Source of the DNA: Faecalispora jeddahensis
Lineage (GTDB): Bacteria; Bacillota; Clostridia; Oscillospirales; Acutalibacteraceae
Assembly (NCBI RefSeq): GCF_000577335.1
Contig: NZ_CBYL010000010.1
Span: 1 to 64,000, forward strand
Length of the DNA stretch: 64,000 nucleotides
Direction of reading: 5' to 3'
Part shown: positions 58,224-64,000 of the stretch, piece by piece
How the letters are laid out: each line of letters opens with the position of its first letter
Numbering within the stretch: the stretch's first letter is position 1
Notes under the pieces: model-generated
Database searches by the model: none
What the model was told of the DNA's origin: nothing
What the model saw: only the letters and a program-made list of their open reading frames with translations
Made by a program: the position numbers and the translations under genes

Positions 58224-58748
58224 ATGCCGGAAGACGTCAGGTGGTACGTGATTCATACCTATTCCGGGTATGAGAACAAAGTGGCATCCAACCTGGAAAA
58301 AACGGTGGAGAATCGTCAGCTTCAGGATTTGATTCAGGAAATCCGCGTTCCGACCGAGATGATTACAGAAATCAAGGACGGGAAAAAACGTGAAGTGGAG
58401 CGCAAGATTTACCCCAGCTATGTTTTGGTGAAGATGGCCCTGACCGATGAATCCTGGTATGTGGTTCGCAATATCCGCGGCTGTACCGGTTTTGTAGGCC
58501 CTACGTCCAAGCCGATCCCGCTTACCGATGAGGAAGTGGCTCGCATGGGTGTGGAGAAGAAAACCGTAGAGGTATCGTACCAGGTGGGCGACTCTGTCCA
58601 TATTGTGGACGGCCCGCTGGAAGGATTTGTCGGTACAGTCGAAGAAGTGGATCTGGACAAAAACCGTGTTCGTGTCACGGTATCGATGTTCGGACGTGAG
58701 ACCCCGGTAGAGCTTGAGCTTGATCAGGCGGAGCTGGTGTCTGAGTAA
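58224..58748 (+). CDS. nusG: Transcription termination/antitermination protein NusG
   Basis: The 174-residue protein starts at ATG 58224 behind GGAGG. The NGN domain (WYVIHTYSGYENKVASNLE, KIYPSYVLVKM) binds RNA polymerase and the KOW motif (VGDSVHIVDGPLEGFVGTV) binds partners such as S10 or Rho. The upstream secE ends 19 bp before. It regulates pausing and termination. Confidence 0.97.
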   Translation: MPEDVRWYVIHTYSGYENKVASNLEKTVENRQLQDLIQEIRVPTEMITEIKDGKKREVERKIYPSYVLVKMALTDESWYVVRNIRGCTGFVGPTSKPIPLTDEEVARMGVEKKTVEVSYQVGDSVHIVDGPLEGFVGTVEEVDLDKNRVRVTVSMFGRETPVELELDQAELVSE

Positions 58749-58799
58749 ACAATTGGTATAATAAGCGGAACTTCCGCTCATTATGAGGGGCTTGCCCCT

Positions 58800-58842
58800 G
58801 TGGGAGGGACGGCGCAATCGCTGCTGTTCCGCCATCTACCAC
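58800..58842 (+). promoter_or_regulatory. Putative L1-binding autoregulatory site upstream of rplK
   Basis: GTGGGAGGG at 58800-58808 and ACCAC at 58838-58842 enclose an internal hairpin. The same GTGGGAGG...ACCAC frame recurs before rplA at 59298-59324. L1 is known to repress its operon through a leader that mimics its 23S rRNA site. Two small hairpins (GCGGAA/TTCCGC and AGGGG/CCCCT) precede it. Confidence 0.55.
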
Positions 58843-58863
58843 GAATTTTGGAGGTGCAACAAA

Positions 58864-59289
58864 ATGGCTCAAAAGGTAACGGGCTTTATTAAGCTCCAGA
58901 TACCCGCTGGCAAGGCAACCCCGGCTCCCCCGGTAGGTCCGGCTCTTGGTCAGCATGGTGTCAACATCATGGCATTTACAAAGGAATTCAATGAGCGCAC
59001 AAAGAACGACGTTGGTCTGATCATCCCCGTGGTGATTACGGTTTACGCAGACCGTTCTTTCTCGTTCATTACCAAAACTCCGCCCGCCGCGATTCTCATC
59101 AAGAAGGCCTGCGGGATCGAGAGTGGTTCGGGTGTTCCGAACAAAACGAAAGTTGCAAAGATTACCCGTGAGCAGGTCAAGAAGATTGCGGAACAGAAGA
59201 TGCCCGATCTGAATGCTTCCAGCGTAGAGTCTGCCATGAGCATGGTAGCGGGAACCGCTCGCAGCATGGGCATTGAAGTCGTAGATTGA
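58864..59289 (+). CDS. rplK: 50S ribosomal protein L11
   Basis: The 141-residue protein starts at ATG 58864 behind [36 protein letters not shown] is the N-terminal proline-rich core and [18 protein letters not shown] plus the C-terminal rRNA-binding domain are intact. It forms the GTPase-associated centre with L10 and L7/L12. Confidence 0.98.
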   Translation: MAQKVTGFIKLQIPAGKATPAPPVGPALGQHGVNIMAFTKEFNERTKNDVGLIIPVVITVYADRSFSFITKTPPAAILIKKACGIESGSGVPNKTKVAKITREQVKKIAEQKMPDLNASSVESAMSMVAGTARSMGIEVVD

Positions 59290-59297
59290 TCACCCGG

Positions 59298-59324
59298 GTG
59301 GGAGGAATAATCCGATTTTACCAC
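59298..59324 (+). promoter_or_regulatory. Putative L1-binding autoregulatory site upstream of rplA
   Basis: GTGGGAGG at 59298-59305 and ACCAC at 59320-59324 enclose GAAT/ATTC-like pairing, 20 bp before the rplA start. It repeats the element seen before rplK. Confidence 0.55.
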
Positions 59325-59343
59325 TCAATAGGGAGGAAAACCA

Positions 59344-60042
59344 ATGAAACACGGTAAGAAATATGTAGACGGTGCCAAACTGGTCGACCGCGCAAAGCTG
59401 TATGATCCCCAAGAAGCTCTGGAGCTGTGCGTAAAGACCGGCACCGCAAAGTTTGACGAAACAGTTGAAGTCCATGTAAAGCTGGGCGTAGACGGCCGCC
59501 ATGCGGACCAGCAGGTTCGCGGTGCGATCGTTCTGCCGAACGGCACCGGCAAGCAGGTTCGCGTTCTGGCGATCTGCAAGGGCGACAATCAGAAGCTGGC
59601 TGAGGAAGCCGGTGCTGAGTTTGTCGGCGCGGAAGACATGGTTCAGAAGATCCAGGCTGAAAACTGGATGGATTTTGACGTACTGATCACCACACCCGAC
59701 ATGATGGGTCTGGTTGGCCGTCTTGGTAAGGTTCTGGGCCCGCGCGGCCTGATGCCGAACCCGAAGGCTGGTACCGTTACCCCCGATATCGCGAAAGCGG
59801 TAAAAGAGGCCAAGGCCGGTAAGATCGAGTACCGTCTCGATAAAACCAACATCATTCACTGCCCCATCGGCAAGGTTTCTTTCGGTACTGAAAAGCTGCA
59901 GGAGAACTTCTCCGCTCTGCTCGGCGCCATTGTAAAGGCTAAGCCCGCCGCTTCCAAGGGTCAGTATGTAAAATCCTGCGTTGTGGCTTCCACCATGGGC
60001 CCCGGCGTCAGAATCAACCCAAGCAAGGTTGGCGGAATGTAA
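59344..60042 (+). CDS. rplA: 50S ribosomal protein L1
   Basis: The 232-residue protein has [20 protein letters not shown] at the start, [25 protein letters not shown] as its signature, and the two-domain stalk fold. It moves with the E-site tRNA and can repress its own mRNA. A GGGAGG site precedes ATG 59344. Confidence 0.98.
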   Translation: MKHGKKYVDGAKLVDRAKLYDPQEALELCVKTGTAKFDETVEVHVKLGVDGRHADQQVRGAIVLPNGTGKQVRVLAICKGDNQKLAEEAGAEFVGAEDMVQKIQAENWMDFDVLITTPDMMGLVGRLGKVLGPRGLMPNPKAGTVTPDIAKAVKEAKAGKIEYRLDKTNIIHCPIGKVSFGTEKLQENFSALLGAIVKAKPAASKGQYVKSCVVASTMGPGVRINPSKVGGM

Positions 60043-60074
60043 TTTTCTGCCGTACTTGCCTGAACGGTTTTTTC

Positions 60075-60103
60075 TTGACAAGCTTTCCTAAAAATGATAT
60101 AGT
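60075..60103 (+). promoter_or_regulatory. Promoter of rplJ-rplL
   Basis: TTGACA at 60075-60080, a 17-bp spacer and TATAGT at 60098-60103; start expected near 60110. Confidence 0.85.
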
Positions 60104-60109
60104 ATGTAA

Positions 60110-60257
60110 AGCTGTTCTTTATCCAAAGACAGCAGGTGCGTATGCTTAATGGAACCGTTCTTTCGGTTTCGGCCTGCCGAGGAAAGAGCCGTTCACTTTA
60201 TTTGTCTAGTGATTAGTCAAGTGACGCCTTTCCTGCGCCTGCAGGAAAGGCTTTTTT
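60110..60257 (+). promoter_or_regulatory. Ribosomal protein L10 leader with attenuator
   Basis: The leader contains TATCCAAAGACAGCAGGTGC, a central stem and GCCTGCCGAGGAAAG, the L10(L12)4-binding pattern. It ends in a terminator, GCCTTTCCTGC/GCAGGAAAGGC plus TTTTTT (60226-60257). Excess L10 is expected to favour termination before rplJ. Confidence 0.85.
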
Positions 60258-60302
60258 ATTGGAATACGCACGATTCCTTTGGATCGATGGAGGTGAATAC
60301 AT

Positions 60303-60839
60303 TTGCCAAGTGAGAAGATTTTAGCGGAAAAGCAGCAGTATGTTGCGGAACTGAAAGAAAGCCTCAAGTCCGCTTGCGTCGGTGTGATCGTCAGCTATAA
60401 GGGCATCACAGTGGCGGAGGACACCAAGCTCAGAAAAGATCTGCGTGAGGCTGGCGATACCTACCGCGTGGTAAAGAACACCCTGTTGTCCCGTGCGCTG
60501 AAAGACGCAGGGATCGAGGGTCTGGATCAGGTACTGGAAGGCACAACCGCAATTGCTTACAGCAATGATAACTATGTATCCGGTGCAAAGATTCTGTCTG
60601 CGTTTGCAGATAAGAGCAAGACTTTTGAGATCAAAGCGGGTTTTGTTGACGGCGGCGCCGTTGATGCTGCTGCGGTCAAAGAGCTGGCGGAGCTGCCCTC
60701 GAAAGAGGTTCTGGTTGCGAAGGCTCTGGGCGGCCTGAATGCCCCCATCACCGGTTTCGTCACTGTGCTGAACGGAACCATGAAAGGCCTCGTCGTCGCG
60801 CTCAACGCGATCGCCGAGAAGCAGGCTGCGAATGCCTGA
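60303..60839 (+). CDS. rplJ: 50S ribosomal protein L10
   Basis: The 178-residue protein starts at TTG 60303, nine bases after GGAGG, an uncommon start for a ribosomal protein and perhaps part of tight control. MPSEKILAEKQQYVAEL, VSYKGITVAEDTKLRKDLREAG and KNTLLSRAL are the rRNA-binding core; the C-terminal helix binds L7/L12 dimers. Confidence 0.96.
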   Translation: MPSEKILAEKQQYVAELKESLKSACVGVIVSYKGITVAEDTKLRKDLREAGDTYRVVKNTLLSRALKDAGIEGLDQVLEGTTAIAYSNDNYVSGAKILSAFADKSKTFEIKAGFVDGGAVDAAAVKELAELPSKEVLVAKALGGLNAPITGFVTVLNGTMKGLVVALNAIAEKQAANA

Positions 60840-60879
60840 TTTCTAAAAATTATTTAAATTTTGATTTGGAGGTTTCATC

Positions 60880-61257
60880 ATGTCTGATAAAGTTGTTAAG
60901 TTGATTGAAGATGTTAAGGCTCTGACCGTTCTCGAGCTGTCCGAGCTCGTTAAGGCTCTGGAAGAGGAGTTCGGCGTTTCCGCTGCTGCTCCGGTTGCTG
61001 TTGCTGCTGCTCCGGCTGCTGCCGCTGCTCCGGCTGCTGAAGAGAAGACCGAGTTTGACGTTGTGCTGAAGGCTGCCGGCGCCAACAAGATCCAGGTTAT
61101 CAAGGTTGTTCGCGAGATCACCGGCCTGGGCCTGAAGGAAGCGAAAGAGCTCGTTGACGGCGCTCCCAAGAACGTAAAAGAGGGTGCTTCCAAGGACGAC
61201 GCTGAGGCTATCAAAGCAAAGCTGACCGAGGCTGGCGCAGAAGTCGAAGTGAAATAA
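60880..61257 (+). CDS. rplL: 50S ribosomal protein L7/L12
   Basis: The 125-residue acidic protein has an N-terminal dimerisation region, an Ala/Pro/Val hinge ([18 protein letters not shown]) and a C-terminal domain with [38 protein letters not shown]. It recruits translation GTPases. Codon use is extremely biased. A terminator follows 14 bp later, so rpoBC is not in this transcript. Confidence 0.98.
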   Translation: MSDKVVKLIEDVKALTVLELSELVKALEEEFGVSAAAPVAVAAAPAAAAAPAAEEKTEFDVVLKAAGANKIQVIKVVREITGLGLKEAKELVDGAPKNVKEGASKDDAEAIKAKLTEAGAEVEVK

Positions 61258-61271
61258 GTTTTTTCATAATC

Positions 61272-61310
61272 AAAAGGATGCTGTGGATTTTCCGCGGCAT
61301 CCTTTTTTCT
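61272..61310 (+). terminator. Intrinsic terminator of rplJ-rplL
   Basis: AAAAGGATGC/GCATCCTTTT with an inner GTGG/CCGC pairing is followed by TTCTT. Confidence 0.88.
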
Positions 61311-61497
61311 TATGTTCAATGGAGATTCAGCTTTCCTTTTCTCGGAAAAATTTTACAAAATGGTTGACAATAACGGGATGGCCTGCTAGGGTTAGGGGAG
61401 AAACTTTGGCAGTGTTTTCAGAGCGATCTCTGTTTCAAAACAGCCGGAGTGTGGGGAATAAAGCATCAAAAATCATGATTACAAAGGGAGTGAAGCC

Positions 61498-62169
61498 ATG
61501 TCGGCTAGGTATATGAAAAAATCAATAAGAGTGAGCAGGCTTTGGATCTTGATCTGCGTTGTGCTGGCTCTGGTTGTGGGGACGATCGCATACTTTTGGG
61601 TGACACAGGGACGTTTTCCCCTGGCCCCGGCAGCATCTCAGGCGGGGAGCGAACCGGTCAGCTCTCAGCAGAACAGCACTGCGGGGATTTCCTCCGCTTT
61701 GGAGTCCTCTGCCTCTGCGAATTCCGGGAGCTCGTCTTCCGCAGTGATGAACGCGCTGACTTACACCAACAAGGAATATGGCTTTACCTTTGCTCTGCCG
61801 CAGGATTTTGAGGGATACACCATCCTGAACGAAGAGTGGGAGGGGACCGACATCAAGAATACCGCCAGCAAGGCGCGGGTGTTTAAGGGCCCGCAGATTA
61901 CCATCCGTGATCCGCGGTGGACCAGCCAGGTTCCGCGTCAGGATATCCCGATCATGATTTTGACGGTGGATCAGTGGAACCAGCTTCAGAACGGAGAATT
62001 CTCCATCGGAGCGGCGCCGGTCAATCCCAGCGAGCTGGGCCAGAATTCCAAATATGTCTTTGCGCTGCCCGCCCGGTATAACTATGCGTTCCCAGAGGGC
62101 TACGAAGAGGTGCAGACCATTCTGGATGGCAGCCCTCTTGCTGCCTTTGAGCCCACTTCGAAGAAATAG
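61498..62169 (+). CDS. Hypothetical membrane-anchored extracytoplasmic protein
   Basis: The 223-residue protein starts at ATG 61498 behind GGGAG. A basic lead, one helix (LWILICVVLALVVGTIAYFWV), a Ser/Ala/Gln linker of about 45 residues, then a soluble domain with YGFTFALPQDFEGYTILNEEW and a C-terminal KYVFALPARYNYAFPEGYEEV. The YGFTFALP start recalls small lipoprotein-like PsbP-type or DUF domains but I cannot name one. It stands behind the ribosomal operon with its own gap. Confidence 0.65.
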   Translation: MSARYMKKSIRVSRLWILICVVLALVVGTIAYFWVTQGRFPLAPAASQAGSEPVSSQQNSTAGISSALESSASANSGSSSSAVMNALTYTNKEYGFTFALPQDFEGYTILNEEWEGTDIKNTASKARVFKGPQITIRDPRWTSQVPRQDIPIMILTVDQWNQLQNGEFSIGAAPVNPSELGQNSKYVFALPARYNYAFPEGYEEVQTILDGSPLAAFEPTSKK

Positions 62170-62211
62170 GCTTCATTTCATTCAAGAATCTGGTGAAAGG
62201 GGGCTGGTTTT

Positions 62212-62688
62212 ATGAACGATTTCAAATGGGAGCCCGTTTCTGTAAACCATGCGGAAGAGTTGCTGGCCCTGTGGGGAGACAGCGATGTCATCCGTTACAC
62301 TGCGATTCCGGCCCCCTGTTCATTGGAGCAGATACGCAGCAGAATTGATTCCCTGTCTGCTTTTGACGTGTTTGTGATTCGGATGGAAGGCGAGGCAATG
62401 GGCGTTGTTGGCTGTATCCGCATGGATGGGCCGGAAGAACGGTATGGAGTTTTTTACCAGCTGAAAAAGATTTTCTGGGGAAAAGGGCTTGCGACTCGCG
62501 CGGTGGAGCAGCTGCTGATGAAAATGAAGGAAAAATCCCCGTCCGCCGTTTTTTACGCGGATGTTGTTGCCGATAATATTGCCAGCGAAAAAATATTGCA
62601 GCACTTCCATTTTCAGTGCATTTCCGTTAAGGAAGACGGATTTGAACGGGATGGTATCAAGCGGGCCGTGCGAAAGTATAAACTATAA
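62212..62688 (+). CDS. GNAT family N-acetyltransferase (RimJ/RimL-like)
   Basis: The 158-residue protein has the RimJ-type layout: FKWEPVSVNHAEELLALWGDSDV at the start, YQLKKIFWGKGLATRAVEQLL as motif A (G-K-G-L-A acetyl-CoA loop), and ADVVADNIASEKILQHFHF as motif B. It lies 42 bp after the anchored protein gene. The acceptor is unknown. Confidence 0.9.
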   Translation: MNDFKWEPVSVNHAEELLALWGDSDVIRYTAIPAPCSLEQIRSRIDSLSAFDVFVIRMEGEAMGVVGCIRMDGPEERYGVFYQLKKIFWGKGLATRAVEQLLMKMKEKSPSAVFYADVVADNIASEKILQHFHFQCISVKEDGFERDGIKRAVRKYKL

Positions 62689-62725
62689 TGAGAAAGTGCA
62701 GAAGAACTGCTTTCTGCACAATGAA

Positions 62726-62767
62726 AACAGAGAGGCCAAACCCATTTGGGTTGGCCTCTCTGTTTTG
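62726..62767. terminator. Bidirectional intrinsic terminator
   Basis: ACAGAGAGGCCAAACCC/GGGTTGGCCTCTCTGT with an ATTT loop and a TTTTG tail, between convergent genes. Confidence 0.9.
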
Positions 62768-62793
62768 TTGCGGCACGGCCGCGGCGCTGTTCT

Positions 62794-63645
62794 TTATTTT
62801 TTCACAACGGGAATCCATACCTCATACTGAGCGTTCTGCGGATCGGGGCTGAAATACACTTCAACGTCCGGCCCGTTGTCATACTCGTATCCCGAGGTGG
62901 GGAGCCACTCGGTCATAATTCTCTGTTCAAGATCCTGGATCGCCTGCGGGCATTGGCCTGTGCCGGAAAAGATCGCCCAGGTAAACGATGGTACAGTGTA
63001 TTCCTCCAGCCTGTCGCCGGCTGCCTGCGTGCTTGCGGCCGCAATCCAATATCTCCACTCCTCTGTGCAGCCGCATACGCTGATTCCCAGGATGCCTTTC
63101 GGCTCGCTGTCCATCATAGATGCCAGGCGCTGTACTGTGCCGTCTGTGGCGGCCTTTTGCCACATCTGCGGTACGATCTCAAAGTTTTTCTCAATTTCAC
63201 TGTACAGCGGCTGTGAGATCCCTACAATGCGGAACGCTTCTTTCTGTTCAATTCGGTAGTTCATTTCTTCCACTCCTTTGATCGTGATGGTAAAGCTGAT
63301 CGGAGGGAATGACTTGATCTCTGCGCCCCGCTCCCGGATCAAGGAAGGGGCGATTCCATGAACGCTCTGAAAAGCCCGGTTAAACGCAGTGGGGGAAGTA
63401 TAGCCGTATTTCATCGCGATGTCTATGATTTTTGCTTCCTTGTCCTGCAGATCGACCGCTGCCAGCGACATTCGTCTTCTGCGGATGTATTCGGACAGCG
63501 GAACCTCCGCCATGTAGGCGAACATCCTCTGAAAGTGATACGGTGAGCAGCAGGCGATTTGGGCGAGCTGCTCATAATCGATTTCCTCTGTCAAATGCTT
63601 TTCCATATAACGGATGGTCTTGTTTAACCGGTTGATCCATTCCAT
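62794..63645 (-). CDS. AraC family regulator with GyrI-like effector domain
   Basis: The 283-residue protein starts at ATG 63645 behind AAGGAGAG. An N-terminal double helix-turn-helix of AraC type (IRYMEKHLTEEIDYEQLAQIACCSPYHFQRMF ... IAMKYGYTSPTAFNRAFQ, residues about 5-105) is joined to a C-terminal GyrI-like domain (MNYRIEQKEAFRIVGIS ... VEVYFSPDPQNAQYEVWIPVVK). This is the Rob/SoxS-GyrI arrangement that senses small molecules, often drugs. No efflux gene is adjacent in the window. Confidence 0.92.
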   Translation of the reverse strand: MEWINRLNKTIRYMEKHLTEEIDYEQLAQIACCSPYHFQRMFAYMAEVPLSEYIRRRRMSLAAVDLQDKEAKIIDIAMKYGYTSPTAFNRAFQSVHGIAPSLIRERGAEIKSFPPISFTITIKGVEEMNYRIEQKEAFRIVGISQPLYSEIEKNFEIVPQMWQKAATDGTVQRLASMMDSEPKGILGISVCGCTEEWRYWIAAASTQAAGDRLEEYTVPSFTWAIFSGTGQCPQAIQDLEQRIMTEWLPTSGYEYDNGPDVEVYFSPDPQNAQYEVWIPVVKK

Positions 63646-63918
63646 GTCATTCTCTCTCCTTGTCATAAAGTATAATGAGAATTCGATGTGCCGTCCTCTC
63701 TTTTCCTGCACGAATCGGCGAGGAGGAGGATAACGGCACTGAAAAAAGTGGCGCCTGATAGACGATGGATATTTTTTTGTTTGTCCAATATTTATTTCAA
63801 ATTTAGCACATATTAATGGAGGAAGCAGTAAATGGCATAGGAGCAATAAATTATCAAGACCCTGCTGTTTTCATGGGGTCACGAGCAGTCTGATATGTGA
63901 TTTAAAGGAGTCATTGTT

Positions 63919-64000
63919 ATGGATGACAAATTGCTGCAGGAGCTTGAATTGATCGATGTTCAGTTAAATACGATTATCAAGAATCAGGTGTTGATCTACC
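63919..64000 (+). CDS. Unidentified gene, truncated by the window end
   Basis: ATG 63919 follows AAAGGAG at eight bases. The visible 27 residues read MDDKLLQELELIDVQLNTII then KNQVLIY, a helical start. No family can be assigned. Confidence 0.6.
   Translation, partial: MDDKLLQELELIDVQLNTIIKNQVLIY

Overview
The window comes from an endospore-forming Clostridia genome with moderate GC. Evidence is the germination protease gpr, spoIIP and a spoVAE gene, strong AGGAGG-type ribosome binding sites, many intrinsic terminators, and a Clostridium-type pyruvate phosphate dikinase. A preQ1-III-like riboswitch in front of queT points to the Oscillospiraceae/Ruminococcaceae. No rRNA, tRNA, CRISPR array, prophage or intact transposase was seen. 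Most of the window is chromosomal backbone. Accessory character is confined to the left end and to a few repeat-rich gaps.

Layout. (1) 1-2130: hairpin-rich DNA, then three tandem cassettes. Each has a small ribbon-helix-helix (RHH) gene followed by a near-identical 120-bp hairpin repeat, and the array ends in a DUF6809 gene. (2) 2180-5660: a split TSUP transporter, a 6S RNA, a DUF1292 gene, a long promoter-driven region without a credible protein that looks like a structured RNA of about 640 nt, and a PrsA-like lipoprotein. (3) 5856-12447: mfd, pth, prs and a C-terminally short glmU. (4) 12700-19684: secreted and lipoprotein genes, ppdK, and a hemerythrin-CheX pair. (5) 19750-28628: TRIC channel, HAD phosphatase, sporulation genes (spoVAE, gpr, spoIIP), rpsT, Ser-rich surface proteins, PhzF and a full-length TSUP transporter. 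(6) 29108-35390: an FtsA/PilM-like ATPase with beta-grasp-like repeats, and two trkA genes plus trkH with preQ1-III/queT lying between them. (7) 35512-41610: a six-gene zinc operon. It contains ABC importer znuA-znuC-znuB, a His-rich CobW GTPase, a second CobW-like GTPase fused to a DUF318 permease, and a TIGR03943 protein, behind one promoter with a 9-1-9 palindrome of the Fur/Zur type. (8) 41657-51390: an oxidoreductase, dispersed structured repeats, a Ca2+ P-type ATPase, a transposase-less IS200/IS605-like remnant, an SDR-DUF3783 operon, GNAT and HAD genes, and a CAP-domain surface protein. (9) 51521-57598: a MetH-like protein lacking the zinc cysteines, argS-DUF1934-ddl, and small or hypothetical genes. 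(10) 57679-61311: rpmG-secE-nusG-rplK-rplA-(L10 leader)-rplJ-rplL, not followed by rpoBC. (11) 61498-64000: an anchored protein, a GNAT enzyme, an AraC/GyrI regulator and a truncated gene at the edge.

The parts most worth following up are the RHH cassette array with diverged operators, the long RNA candidate at 3797-4440, and a dispersed intergenic repeat family whose hairpin arms change in a compensatory way and whose edge carries an extended -10 promoter. The GTPase-permease fusion inside the zinc operon and the orphan IS200/IS605-like RNA element at 46604-46860 also stand out.
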